Shown: piece after piece, positions 7,348 through 14,962 of the stretch
Numbering within the stretch: position 1 is the first letter of the stretch
Layout of the letters: every line of letters starts with the position of its first letter
Virus record (IMG/VR): IMGVR_UViG_3300010160_000237
Location: 1-22,973 of that record
Source: a virus
Direction: 5' to 3' (one strand)
DNA length: 22,973 bases
Program-made: the position numbers and the translations under genes
The notes under the pieces: generated by a model
What the model was told of the DNA's origin: nothing
The model's database searches: none
What the model saw: only the letters and a program-made list of their open reading frames with translations

Positions 7348-8205
7348 ATGGCAGACACGAAAATTACGGCCTTGGCGGCCATCACCACCGTCGATCCCGC
7401 GGCAGACGTTCTGCCGATTGTGGATGTCTCCGATACTTCGATGGCTGCATCGGGCACCACGAAGAAGATTACCAGCAACCAGATCCTCGGGGCCGGCGGC
7501 ACCGCCACCCTCGCCTCCGCCACCGTCACCGGCGCGGCTACGGTGGGGACGACGCTGGGTGTGACGGGTGTTTCGACGTTTGCTGCTGGCACTGCACTGC
7601 TTCCCGCTCTGACAACGACTGGAGACACTAACACTGGAATCTACTATCCAGCGGCAGACACGTTTGCTGTCACTACGGGAGGCACTGAGCGTTATCGTGT
7701 GGACTCATCCGGAAATTTGCTGGTGGGGACGACGACCACTTCTGGAAATGCTGGCGGATTAAAGCTCAGCAATGTTGCTGGAAATCTTGGTCAGATCACA
7801 TTTTCAAACAACTCTGGTTCCTCTGATTACGTCGCTCGTTTCAACTGGGGAAGCACCCCGACTCTCGTTGGAAACATAACTGTTTCTTCTACTGCCACTG
7901 CTTATAACACTTCATCCGACTATCGTTTGAAGGAATCCGTAAAACCGCTCAACGGCGGTCTGGCTCGGGTCAATGCCCTCAAGCCGTCCGTTTACAGTTG
8001 GAAATCTGACGGTTCAACTGGAGAAGGTTTCTTGGCCCACGAACTTGCCGAAGTGGTTCCTGCTGCTGTGACTGGAGAAAAAGACGCCGTGAACGCAGAC
8101 GGTTCGATTAAGTCGCAGGGCATTGATATGTCCCGAGTCGTTCCAATCTTGGTTGCAGCCATCCAAGAACTCACCGCTGAAGTCAACGCTCTGAAGAACG
8201 CCTAA
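7348..8205 (+). CDS. Tail fibre/appendage protein with C-terminal S74-type chaperone domain
   Basis: The 285-residue product starts with a short phage-fibre N-terminus (MADTKITALAAITTVDPAAD), passes through Thr/Gly/Ala-rich repeats typical of trimeric fibres, and ends in an intramolecular chaperone of the peptidase S74 type. The key stretch is SSDYRLKESVKPL, with Ser190 and Lys195 spaced five apart like the endosialidase Ser/Lys dyad. GFLAHELAEVVPAAV and a C-terminal heptad helix (VVPILVAAIQELTAEVNALKN) follow. In this family the domain trimerises the fibre and then cuts itself off just before the Ser, here between 189 and 190. From about 7600 on the DNA is less GC-rich with different codons, so the distal half may have been exchanged recently. 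Likely role: receptor contact. Confidence 0.88.
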   Translation: MADTKITALAAITTVDPAADVLPIVDVSDTSMAASGTTKKITSNQILGAGGTATLASATVTGAATVGTTLGVTGVSTFAAGTALLPALTTTGDTNTGIYYPAADTFAVTTGGTERYRVDSSGNLLVGTTTTSGNAGGLKLSNVAGNLGQITFSNNSGSSDYVARFNWGSTPTLVGNITVSSTATAYNTSSDYRLKESVKPLNGGLARVNALKPSVYSWKSDGSTGEGFLAHELAEVVPAAVTGEKDAVNADGSIKSQGIDMSRVVPILVAAIQELTAEVNALKNA

Positions 8206-8209
8206 TGAT

Positions 8210-8563
8210 ATGACCATCCTCTGGATCATCGAACGCCTTCTCGTTAAGCCCACCGAAGGCTCACTCACCGATGTCGTAATCACCGCCGACTGGCGTTGCA
8301 ACGGCACTGACGAAACCTACAGCGGCACTTGCTACGGCTCCTGCTCGTTCCAACCGCCGACTGGTGAGTTCACGCCATACGAGGATCTGACCGAAGCGCA
8401 GGTGCTTGGTTGGTGCTACGCCAATGGAGTCGATAAGACCGCCATCGAAGCGAACGTGACGCAGCAGATCAACGACCAGATCAATCCTCCGATCATCGCT
8501 CCTCCGTTGCCGTGGGTGCCGGTGCCGCCTCCGGTTGTGGTTGCCGATCCTTCCGCCCTATGA
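8210..8563 (+). CDS. Fibre-adjacent conserved phage protein (DUF7936-like)
   Basis: This 117-residue protein carries a pattern I know from unnamed phage proteins next to tail fibres: an N-terminal beta segment (LTDVVITADWRCNGTD), a Tyr-Ser-Gly-Thr-Cys-Tyr-Gly-Ser-Cys motif, FTPYEDLTEAQVLGWCYANGVDK, and a helix ending in INDQINPP. The tail is Pro/Val-rich. Cys residues in WRC, the TCYGSC pair and GWC could form disulphides or bind metal. The family name is from memory and was not checked. A fibre-assembly or accessory tail role is inferred from position. Confidence 0.66.
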   Translation: MTILWIIERLLVKPTEGSLTDVVITADWRCNGTDETYSGTCYGSCSFQPPTGEFTPYEDLTEAQVLGWCYANGVDKTAIEANVTQQINDQINPPIIAPPLPWVPVPPPVVVADPSAL

Positions 8564-8709
8564 TCAAGATCGAACTCACCCAGGAGCAGACCAATAGCCT
8601 CCTCCAACTCATCGACATTGCCATCAAGGCCGGTGGCTATCAGAACGCTAAGGTTGGCGTTCCTCTGGCAGACATCATCCTCAACGCCGCACAGCCTAAA
8701 TCCGAGTAA
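8560..8709 (+). CDS. Small helical phage protein, 49 residues
   Basis: The ATG at 8560 overlaps the preceding stop as ATGA, and the product begins MIKIELTQEQTNSLLQLIDI. Frames reading further upstream in this phase would cover the neighbour and are unlikely. The body is one or two helices (LLQLIDIAIKAGGYQNA, VPLADIILNAA). This matches a small protein common beside phage fibre and lysis genes ('LTQEEL..L..LLDIAVRAGG'). Its function is unknown. Confidence 0.72.
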   Translation: MIKIELTQEQTNSLLQLIDIAIKAGGYQNAKVGVPLADIILNAAQPKSE

Positions 8710-8879
8710 TGGAACCAACGAACAGCAGCACCAGCCCTGGACTCAGCCTAGCAGCAGCGGCAGGTGCTACCGCTGTTTCGTTTCTTCCGGTACTGACCGA
8801 CTGGGTTCGCCTTATCACCGCGCTGATAGGCTTACTTTGCGCCTGTTACGCAGCGTTTCGATTATTTAGATCAAAATGA
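8709..8879 (+). CDS. Probable holin-like small membrane protein, 56 residues
   Basis: The ATG at 8709 shares its A with the preceding TAA stop (TAATG), and the TGA at 8877-8879 overlaps the next ATG. The product has two hydrophobic stretches, LSLAAAAGATAVSFLPVL (about 12-29) and LITALIGLLCACYAAFRLF (about 35-53). A short polar N-terminus (EPTNSSTSPG) and a basic C-terminus (RLFRSK) flank them. The size, two-span layout and neighbours are holin-like: holins collect in the inner membrane and time its permeabilisation. No sequence motif proves this. An out-of-frame + reading at 8618-8869 is its shadow. Confidence 0.72.
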   Translation: MEPTNSSTSPGLSLAAAAGATAVSFLPVLTDWVRLITALIGLLCACYAAFRLFRSK

Positions 8880-9067
8880 AAAACACGAAAACAACTCTCG
8901 CCGGTGTTGGTGCTATCCTCGTCGCAATTGGAGGAGCCTTGAAGGCTGTCTTCGATAACGACCCGACAACCAACCTCGACCTGACTACCACCATCGCCGC
9001 GGTCACCGCTGGCATTGGTTTGATTTGGGCCAAGGATGCCAAGGAAGCCGAAGTAACTAAGCCGTGA
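8876..9067 (+). CDS. Second holin-like small membrane protein, 63 residues
   Basis: ATGA-coupled to the previous gene. The sequence MKNTKTTLAGVGAILVAIGG begins a first hydrophobic span (about 8-26). A second, weaker span is TTIAAVTAGIGLIWA (about 38-52), followed by a charged end KDAKEAEVTKP. The pattern 'K(T/N)TL.G......G.......AG.GL..AKD' is familiar from small hydrophobic proteins of phage lysis regions. Two such proteins in a row may form a holin/antiholin pair. That is an inference from layout. Confidence 0.7.
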   Translation: MKNTKTTLAGVGAILVAIGGALKAVFDNDPTTNLDLTTTIAAVTAGIGLIWAKDAKEAEVTKP

Positions 9068-9237
9068 ACTGGATCTATCAGATCCTCAAGGCTCTGCTCG
9101 ACTGGTTCCGAGAAACACCACCCACCAATGTGCAACATGGCCAAGCACCTGATGATCTCAAGAATGATCTGGCTGGCCGTGTTGCCGATCTGCCTGGGTT
9201 GCCAGCAGACGAAGGTGGTCCTGGTCCCTTCCGGTGA
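9064..9237 (+). CDS. 57-residue lysis-region protein, partly overprinted by a lipoprotein gene
   Basis: The GTG at 9064 overlaps the preceding TGA (GTGA), and the frame ends with TGA at 9235-9237. The product starts with an aromatic amphipathic helix (MNWIYQILKALLDWFRETPP), then a polar stretch with APDDLKNDLAGRVADL, and ends in a Gly/Pro-rich tail. I recognise the 'I..ILKA.LDW.R' start from unnamed small proteins next to phage holins. Its last 110 bases are read in a second frame by the lipoprotein gene. The i-spanin/o-spanin overlap of many phages looks similar, but this protein lacks a clear membrane anchor and a long periplasmic helix, so spanin identity is only a possibility. Confidence 0.6.
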   Translation: MNWIYQILKALLDWFRETPPTNVQHGQAPDDLKNDLAGRVADLPGLPADEGGPGPFR

Positions 9238-9361
9238 TCCGGTGATGCTGGCCAAGCCTACAACGGCCAGCGTCTACGGATTCGATTCTGATAAGAAGCT
9301 GGTGGGGCCATCCACCGTCACTCTGCCGGCAGGTTGGTATGTTTTACCGAAGAGCCAATGA
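9128..9361 (+). CDS. Small lipoprotein, possible outer-membrane lysis (o-spanin-like) protein
   Basis: The 77-residue product has a basic start (with alternative ATG at 9137), a hydrophobic stretch MIWLAVLPICLG and a candidate lipobox ending in Cys25 (CLGC; the -3 residue is Cys, not the usual Leu, so it is non-standard). The mature part (QQTKVVLVPSGDPVMLAKPT and, near the end, LPAGWYVLP) matches small phage lipoproteins of the type 'C....V.(I/V)P.G.PVRL......V...D..G......L.(E/A)GWY.LP' found in lysis regions. It begins inside the previous gene in another frame, like Rz1 inside Rz. Likely location: outer membrane, inner face. Role in disrupting that membrane is inferred. Confidence 0.7.
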   Translation: MCNMAKHLMISRMIWLAVLPICLGCQQTKVVLVPSGDPVMLAKPTTASVYGFDSDKKLVGPSTVTLPAGWYVLPKSQ

Positions 9362-9606
9362 TCAACTACAAGGGAAACAAGTTCGCAGGCTATAACAAGC
9401 CCAAGGCCACCCCTGGCGAAAGCAAGAAGTCCGCGGTGCTCGCTAAGGAGAACGGCAAGGTTGCCCTGGTGCGTTTCGGCGACCCGGACATGACCATCAA
9501 GAAGCACATCCCGGAGCGTAAAGCTAACTTCAAAGCCCGCCATGGCTGCGACAACCCCGGCACTAAACTCTCCGCTAAATATTGGTCCTGTAAGGCTTGG
9601 AAATGA
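9358..9606 (+). CDS. DUF6321-like conserved phage protein
   Basis: The ATG at 9358 overlaps the preceding stop as ATGA, giving 82 residues; a longer reading from 9334 would begin inside the lipoprotein gene. The C-terminal half carries VRFGDPDMTIKKHIPERKAN, then KARHGCDNPGTKLSAKYWSC, ending KAWK. I recognise this as the core of a small phage family (DUF6321): 'RFGD....K...P.R...F.ARH.C..PG.K..A.YWSC..W'. The conserved His and two Cys may bind zinc. The protein is strongly basic (Lys-rich), which would suit a DNA- or virion-bound protein. Function unknown. Confidence 0.8.
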   Translation: MINYKGNKFAGYNKPKATPGESKKSAVLAKENGKVALVRFGDPDMTIKKHIPERKANFKARHGCDNPGTKLSAKYWSCKAWK

Positions 9607-10532
9607 GAACCGTCACCTACGACTATGTGTTGCAACGTGCCTGTGAGCTCACTGGGCGCGTTTTCTCAACGCTAACGACCGAAGAGTCCAACTTCTTCCG
9701 CACGTTCATCTCCATGTCATTACGGAGCGCCTGGGAGTGCTTCGATTGGCCCGAGCAGACGGTCTATCAGGATGAGTACTTTGCGCCCACCTACTCCTAC
9801 CAGACGACCTACAACGCTGGCGACGTGGTCTATTACAAGGTCGAGGAAAAGTATTATCAGTGGGTCAACATCAACCCCGGCATTGGCCAGACCCCGACCA
9901 GCAACGGCCCGGGCGGCCCAATCAATTCAATCTATTGGTCTGAGGCGCTGCCCAGCTACGGCAATAACGACGGCGATTGGGACAGCACAACGGCATACAC
10001 GCTAGGCCAGATTGTGCTGTATCCAGTGACGCAGGAGCACTATCAAGCCACCGCGGTTCCCCCGGTCGCCACCGCTCCTACAAACACGGCCTACTGGGGC
10101 ATCCTGAACAAGTTCCTGCGCAACATCTCGCAGACCACCAACCCAGATGGCACTACCCGAGCCGTCCCTATTGGCGAGACATTCAGTGTTTGGCCTGCTG
10201 ACCCCCGGATAACCTGGCGTCAACAGGAGGCTACCTACACGTTCACCGACAACGGCATCCTCGTTGGAAACGAACTGCCCTACGTCTGGCTGGAGTTTCG
10301 CAAGACTCCTCCGCTACTAGCCAATGCTGCCGAGGCTAGTGCCTATGCTTTCCCGTATCGTTTTTGCGAGATCTGCTCACTCAAAGCTGCCGGCCAGATG
10401 CTTCGGGTCGACGGCAAGATTGACTTGGGCAACCAGTTTCTTGAGTTAGCCGAGATTGAGCTCACCAAGGAGATCGACAAGGTGGCCCTCCAAGAGAAGT
10501 ATGTGCGTCAGATAATCGTGCCCAATCGGTGA
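9603..10532 (+). CDS. Adaptor/tail-tube-A-like protein with two CBM5/12-like inserts
   Basis: This 309-residue protein lies just before the giant nozzle-like gene, the position of the head-tail adaptor (T7 gp11-type) in podoviruses. Its ends fit a helical adaptor: residues 1-50 or so (YDYVLQRACELTGR, FISMSLRSAWECFDWPE) and about 250-309 (FPYRFCEICSLKAAGQML, then FLELAEIELTKEID). Between them lie two similar beta-rich units: about 70-112 (YNAGDVVYYKVEEKYYQWVN ... YWSEA) and about 125-168 (DWDSTTAYTLGQIVLYPVTQ ... YWGIL). Both follow the 'Y..GD.V.Y.....Y......P......W' pattern of small CBM5/12 (chitin/carbohydrate-binding) domains. The start is the ATG at 9603 (ATGA overlap), not the TTG at 9597. 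The adaptor call is an inference from position and shape. Confidence 0.68.
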   Translation: MRTVTYDYVLQRACELTGRVFSTLTTEESNFFRTFISMSLRSAWECFDWPEQTVYQDEYFAPTYSYQTTYNAGDVVYYKVEEKYYQWVNINPGIGQTPTSNGPGGPINSIYWSEALPSYGNNDGDWDSTTAYTLGQIVLYPVTQEHYQATAVPPVATAPTNTAYWGILNKFLRNISQTTNPDGTTRAVPIGETFSVWPADPRITWRQQEATYTFTDNGILVGNELPYVWLEFRKTPPLLANAAEASAYAFPYRFCEICSLKAAGQMLRVDGKIDLGNQFLELAEIELTKEIDKVALQEKYVRQIIVPNR

Positions 10533-10533
10533 T

Positions 10534-13392
10534 ATGCCTGACCTTCCTCAAATTGGCGGAATGGATGATGGATTCATTGGAGTGGCATCGCGCATTGACC
10601 CTGCGCTGATCCCGCCCTCCTACGTTTCCAACGCCGTCAACCGACGCTTCGAGGATCAGGTCATCAAGAACCGCTGGGGCATTGTGCAGCCCAAGTGGGG
10701 CGGCCGCTGGTCGAGCGGATCACGCATTGTCACGCTCACCTCTGGCTCATCAGTCGGTGTACCCGTTTCAGGCACTCAGATCCCGGTCAACTCGCAGGTG
10801 GTCTGCGATGTCGATGCCAACCTACAGATCTTCTCAAACGGCACGATCTGTACGCTCGACGACAACGCGAACGCGGCCTTCAGCACTGCGACCTTCAGCT
10901 TCTCACCGTCGCCCGCCAACAAGACGGTGCAGTTCTACAACTCGACCGCTCCCTTTGAAGATATCCTTGGCGTCTTGCAATACCGCGACCCAGACACCGG
11001 GGCAAACGCTCTTCTGGTAGCAGTCAACGAGGAACGCTCATCCGATGGCGGCCAGGGTAAAGTCTGGTGTATTCGACCCAATCAATCGCCTGTAGAGGTG
11101 CCCATGAACGGGCACGACATCTACCTGCCTGTGCGCCTCATCCAGGCCACCAATGGCGTGGTTATGCTACGCCCGGGCAACGCCCGCTATTACTTTGATT
11201 CAACCTCTGGCATCTACGATTCAATCCTGCTTGAGGATGACTTCCAGATCCTATGCGAGAACAGCTCCATCCTATCCAACGAGGACTCGACTCGGATCAA
11301 TCTCAACGTGTTGCCCGACCTAGCTACGGGCGATATTGTGAATCTCGGTCAGATTGGTACTGCACTGCCACTGTGGACTGGAAGCCCAAGCGCTGGGCAG
11401 GCCTTCCAGTTCTACGTCAACGTGGTCAACACCGAGATCTCGCTGCACTTGACCCTAGTGGACGCGCAGTCCGGCACCAACGCGCTCGCACTGTCGCCAG
11501 AAACCAATGCCCGCTACTACATCGAGCTGGCCAGCAACACGACTGGCTACGACCTGGCTCAGGACATTGTAAACAACTTGAACGACGGGATGCCGATAAT
11601 GATGCAGAGCACGGCCACCAACCCGTCTGCACTTGATGCCGGCTTTGACCGCATCCCATCAACGCTGTCGATCAACAGCTCGGAGCCCGTTGCAGACACG
11701 ATCTCGGTCTTCAACCACAACTTCATCCCGGGCGACCAGGTCACGTTGTCTAGCGTCACCAATGGCGGTGCCAACGTCACCAACAAGATCTACTACGCCT
11801 ACCCCGTTGATAACAACACGCTGCGATTGTTCTCGGGCACCACCGAGGAGACCGACTCGCTCAACGACGCCAGTCAGGCAGTCATTCAACTCACGACCAC
11901 CGGCACATCGCCCAACATCACGATCAGCGCGGTCACAATCCTCAACCAGGGCTCTAGCTACCTCTCAGCCCCGATCATCACCGTCACCGGCACATCCAGT
12001 GTCGCTGCAAGCCTGACCACCACGATTGCCGACGGCAAAGTCAGTGCAGTCACCATTGTCAATGCAGGCCTCTATTCAACGACCCCTGCAGCCACAGTGG
12101 CAATGCCTTCGACGCTAGTAGACGTCACTACGTCAAACATCACCGGCAGCATTAAGCGCTCAAGTGCCTCGGGCTCATCAGTGCCCCCAGGACGCGAAGG
12201 TCTCTACTTCCAGAACCGACTGCTGCTTCTCTACGGCAACGACTATCTGGCCGTCTCCGACGTGCTGGACCCGCTGCACTACAGCCCGATCTTGAACGAA
12301 TTCAAGTTGAACACCGGCAGCAATGACCGGGTGGTTGCCTTGTACCCGTTCAACACGACCACGTTGCTGGTGTTTAAGGAACGCTCAGTGTTGGCAGTGG
12401 AAAACCTCTATGGCGACCTGTCGACCACTCGCCTGACCGAGATTACCCGGGAGTTCGGTTGCGTCTCGCAGGCATCCATTGCAGGCACAGGCTCCGACGT
12501 CATCTTCCTGTCGCAGCGCGGCATTATCAGCCTACGCCAGACCGAGTTCGGAATCAGTCAGTCGGTGGTAGTGCCTTTGTCCGACCAGATCCAGAACATC
12601 GTCGACGACATTGACCAGGCCTATTGGGGCAACGCCTGCGCCGCTTACTTTGCCAACCGCTACATCCTGAGTGTCCCGGTCGAAGGCGGTGACGGTACTA
12701 ACCAGCGCACGCTCTCCTACAACTTCCTGAATAAAGCCTGGGAAGGCTACTGGGAGGGCTCATTGCTTGTTCCGAAATACTGGTGCCGAGTCATCGTGGC
12801 CGGCACCGACACTCTCTGTTGGGCGGATGAGAGTGGCCTGATACATCAGTTCGACCCGCTCGGACTTGTGGATGTTAACCGTACCGGTGTGTTGACCCAG
12901 ATCAGCACCGAGGTGAAGTTCCGCGGCTACACCGGTGATAAAAACCCGTATTCCCAAGCCAACATCGCCAACAACAACAACGTCGATCACAAGCAGTGGA
13001 CCGACATCCAATTTGAGCTTGGTAATTGGAACACGCAGTACTCCATCACCGCGCAGTTCGATGGTGTGAACGAGTTCTATACGGTGGCCACCAACCAAAC
13101 CAAAAACCGCTCGGTCTACTACACCTACGGCAGCGGCACCTACAACACCAACAACACTGCCGACAACTTCTTGGATCCGTACCGCGAGGACTACTCAGTG
13201 ACCACCCAGTTCCGGTGCGGTAACAACGGATGGAAGGCTGGTTTGCACCAGTTCTTCAGTCACAAAGCTCGGTTGCGCAAGCACTCGGCCTCTGTGCAGC
13301 CACTGATCACTACTGATCAAGGATCTCTCGATATCTACAGTGCCAAAGTTGTCGGTATTGCATTCCGACTCTACGGCAAGAACGACGTCTAA
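10534..13392 (+). CDS. Very large beta-rich tail nozzle-like protein
   Basis: At 952 residues this is the largest complete gene here, one base after the adaptor-like gene. Residues 550-800 or so read as repeated beta strands (GLYFQNRLLLLYGNDYLAVS; VVALYPFNTTTLLVFKERSV; DVIFLSQRGIISLRQTEFGI; ANRYILSVPVEG), like the beta-propeller/nozzle part of T7 gp12-type tail proteins. Two short repeats of the type 'VTI(L/V)N(Q/A)G..Y...P' occur at about 467 and 506, as in insertions of many phage structural proteins. The N-terminus (PQIGGMDDGFIGVASRIDP) resembles the start of such proteins. Likely role: the lower tail ring that gates DNA exit. Homology was not tested. Confidence 0.78.
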   Translation: MPDLPQIGGMDDGFIGVASRIDPALIPPSYVSNAVNRRFEDQVIKNRWGIVQPKWGGRWSSGSRIVTLTSGSSVGVPVSGTQIPVNSQVVCDVDANLQIFSNGTICTLDDNANAAFSTATFSFSPSPANKTVQFYNSTAPFEDILGVLQYRDPDTGANALLVAVNEERSSDGGQGKVWCIRPNQSPVEVPMNGHDIYLPVRLIQATNGVVMLRPGNARYYFDSTSGIYDSILLEDDFQILCENSSILSNEDSTRINLNVLPDLATGDIVNLGQIGTALPLWTGSPSAGQAFQFYVNVVNTEISLHLTLVDAQSGTNALALSPETNARYYIELASNTTGYDLAQDIVNNLNDGMPIMMQSTATNPSALDAGFDRIPSTLSINSSEPVADTISVFNHNFIPGDQVTLSSVTNGGANVTNKIYYAYPVDNNTLRLFSGTTEETDSLNDASQAVIQLTTTGTSPNITISAVTILNQGSSYLSAPIITVTGTSSVAASLTTTIADGKVSAVTIVNAGLYSTTPAATVAMPSTLVDVTTSNITGSIKRSSASGSSVPPGREGLYFQNRLLLLYGNDYLAVSDVLDPLHYSPILNEFKLNTGSNDRVVALYPFNTTTLLVFKERSVLAVENLYGDLSTTRLTEITREFGCVSQASIAGTGSDVIFLSQRGIISLRQTEFGISQSVVVPLSDQIQNIVDDIDQAYWGNACAAYFANRYILSVPVEGGDGTNQRTLSYNFLNKAWEGYWEGSLLVPKYWCRVIVAGTDTLCWADESGLIHQFDPLGLVDVNRTGVLTQISTEVKFRGYTGDKNPYSQANIANNNNVDHKQWTDIQFELGNWNTQYSITAQFDGVNEFYTVATNQTKNRSVYYTYGSGTYNTNNTADNFLDPYREDYSVTTQFRCGNNGWKAGLHQFFSHKARLRKHSASVQPLITTDQGSLDIYSAKVVGIAFRLYGKNDV

Positions 13393-13398
13393 ACCACC

Positions 13399-14130
13399 AT
13401 GCCACTCTTTGTAAACGTCACCCCAGGCACTACGATCAGCTCGACCACCACGCTGTCGGCCTCGACACTCAACCTCCTTGGTACGCCAACGGTCAACATC
13501 ACGGGCACCATTGACGGCGGCACACTGACTCTCGGTACCAACTCGGTGAATTCTGATGCCATTCAGAATCTGGCGGTTACCACCGGCAAGATTGCCGACG
13601 GTAATGTCACAAACATCAAGCTGGCAAATATGCCGGCCAACACGATTAAGGGCAACAACACCGGGTCGGCTGCAGTGCCACTTGATCTAACGGTGGCCAA
13701 CACCAAGACCATGCTCTCCCTGGTGCCCGACGAGGTCACCATTGAGACCAGTGGCAGCACCATCCGGGTGAAAGACAACTCGGTCACCTCGGCCAAGCTC
13801 TCGACAGCCCCGCAGACCAGCAGTTCGGCCACGCCATCAGTCGTCGTAGGAACCAGCCTGACCTGGAACCTGACACCGACAGCCAATGTCACCGCTGACA
13901 TCCTCTTTGGAGCCAACGACGACGGCAAGACCGTGCTGGTGAAGGTGAAGCAGAGTTCAGCCGGCGGCCTGACAGCAACCTTTACTTCGACAGGTAAGAC
14001 GGTTCGTTGGCAGGGCGGATCGCCACCGGTCCCGTCATTGACCACTGCAGCCAACAAAGCCGACTTGTTTGTCTTTGCCTGCATCGGCACCAACGTATAC
14101 GCGAAGCAGATAGCCAACTTTGACGCCTAA
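13399..14130 (+). CDS. Fibre-like tail appendage protein
   Basis: The 243-residue protein has repetitive Thr/Ser/Asn/Gly-rich sequence with pseudo-repeats of the type '[17 protein letters not shown]' and 'VT(N/S)(I/A)KLA', and the stretch [18 protein letters not shown] at residues 81-98. Both are familiar from phage tail fibres and trimeric beta-structured appendages. The C-terminal part, from about 140 ([20 protein letters not shown] ... [20 protein letters not shown]), looks like a small compact beta domain that may act as the tip. It has no S74-type end. The gene lies directly after the nozzle-like gene, so it probably attaches to the lower tail. The start follows TAAACCACC, with no Shine-Dalgarno sequence. 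Confidence 0.72.
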   Translation: MPLFVNVTPGTTISSTTTLSASTLNLLGTPTVNITGTIDGGTLTLGTNSVNSDAIQNLAVTTGKIADGNVTNIKLANMPANTIKGNNTGSAAVPLDLTVANTKTMLSLVPDEVTIETSGSTIRVKDNSVTSAKLSTAPQTSSSATPSVVVGTSLTWNLTPTANVTADILFGANDDGKTVLVKVKQSSAGGLTATFTSTGKTVRWQGGSPPVPSLTTAANKADLFVFACIGTNVYAKQIANFDA

Positions 14131-14549
14131 TGCACGACTCTTGGTTCACCACTGGAGCGTCAGTGCCAACTTCTGGCACGGTCCAATGCATTTTTACTGT
14201 CCCAGCCAACACTCAGACAGATCCAAATGCGAATGATGAGTATGTCATCAACCCGTCGACAACTTTATTTACAGCGCAAGATATCTATCAAAGGCCGATA
14301 CCAATCACCACCACGTTAAAAGTTCAGGTGGTTCAAAACGGCGCTGGCACGATTAACAACCCGATCACAAACACCGCTGTTTATTACACCTACACCGGCC
14401 CTTTCGTATTAACTCAAGCACTCCCAGGTGCAACGGTTGGTCCATCCTATCTGATGGCAAGCCGAGCTTTCGATACAGTGACCGGAGACGGTATCCAGAC
14501 CCCAGAACCGCAGCAGTGGAACACTGTCCCAAACAATCCTGAGCAATGA
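14130..14549 (+). CDS. Hypothetical fibre-region protein, 139 residues
   Basis: TAATG-coupled to the fibre-like gene. It is beta-rich and full of Thr, Pro, Asn and Gln, with no Lys apart from one, no signal peptide and no clear motif (TTTLKVQVVQNGAGTINNPI; VYYTYTGPFVLTQALPG). The DNA is visibly less GC-rich than its neighbours and its codons end in A/T more often. This suggests a recently acquired appendage or tip gene. It could be a partner of the upstream fibre. I do not recognise a family. Confidence 0.62.
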   Translation: MHDSWFTTGASVPTSGTVQCIFTVPANTQTDPNANDEYVINPSTTLFTAQDIYQRPIPITTTLKVQVVQNGAGTINNPITNTAVYYTYTGPFVLTQALPGATVGPSYLMASRAFDTVTGDGIQTPEPQQWNTVPNNPEQ

Positions 14550-14962
14550 TCCCGCAGATCACAGACTACCTTCTGGCCAAAGTGCCCGACAGCTTCAAGG
14601 GATGGACCCGCGAGGCAGTCGAGGACTACGTGATGTTCCACGCGGAGCAGGGCACACTCAAGATCGCCTGCCAGGACGACTATGTGGTGGCCGTGCTTGT
14701 AGGCTGGCGCCAGACGGGCCCGGAGCCCCAGGCCTGGTCCTGGCAGCCCAACGACCCCAATGGCGACCATTGGTACTGGCACCAGTTCGCTGCCGACTGC
14801 GCGTTGTTTGCCATGGCGGTGGCGGCTAAGTTCTTTCACGACAGGCCGGAAAGCGCAATTCTCCCGGCCATCGGTCACAGAAACGGTAAACTGGTCACCT
14901 ACAAGAAAGGCAGTATGCCGATCTACAAGATGGCCTACAAAAAACATGGGAACATCAGTTAG
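14546..14962 (+). CDS. Conserved 138-residue protein at the start of the internal-protein block
   Basis: ATGA-coupled to the previous gene, with an ATG-initiated successor overlapping its end by 17 bases. The sequence has a start helix (WTREAVEDYVMFHAEQGTL), beta strands (ACQDDYVVAVLVGWRQTG), a Trp-rich loop (WSWQPNDPNGDHWYWHQF), a helix (AADCALFAMAVAAKFFHDRP) and a basic end (YKKGSMPIYKMAYKK). I have seen this layout in unnamed phage proteins in the same place. The order of elements could fit a small acyltransferase (GNAT-like) fold, but no acetyl-CoA loop is evident. The T7 gp13-like location is suggestive only. Confidence 0.68.
   Translation: MIPQITDYLLAKVPDSFKGWTREAVEDYVMFHAEQGTLKIACQDDYVVAVLVGWRQTGPEPQAWSWQPNDPNGDHWYWHQFAADCALFAMAVAAKFFHDRPESAILPAIGHRNGKLVTYKKGSMPIYKMAYKKHGNIS

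Noticed and set aside
8618-8869. An 83-codon + frame over the lysis-like cassette
   Set aside because: It is out of frame with two well-supported genes (8560-8709, 8709-8879) and its product is low-complexity Ser/Arg-rich.
14760-14945. N-terminal extension of the internal-protein gene, starting upstream at 14760
   Set aside because: It would run out of frame across most of the conserved 138-residue gene at 14546-14962. The ATG at 14946 gives a product that begins at the recognised conserved part.
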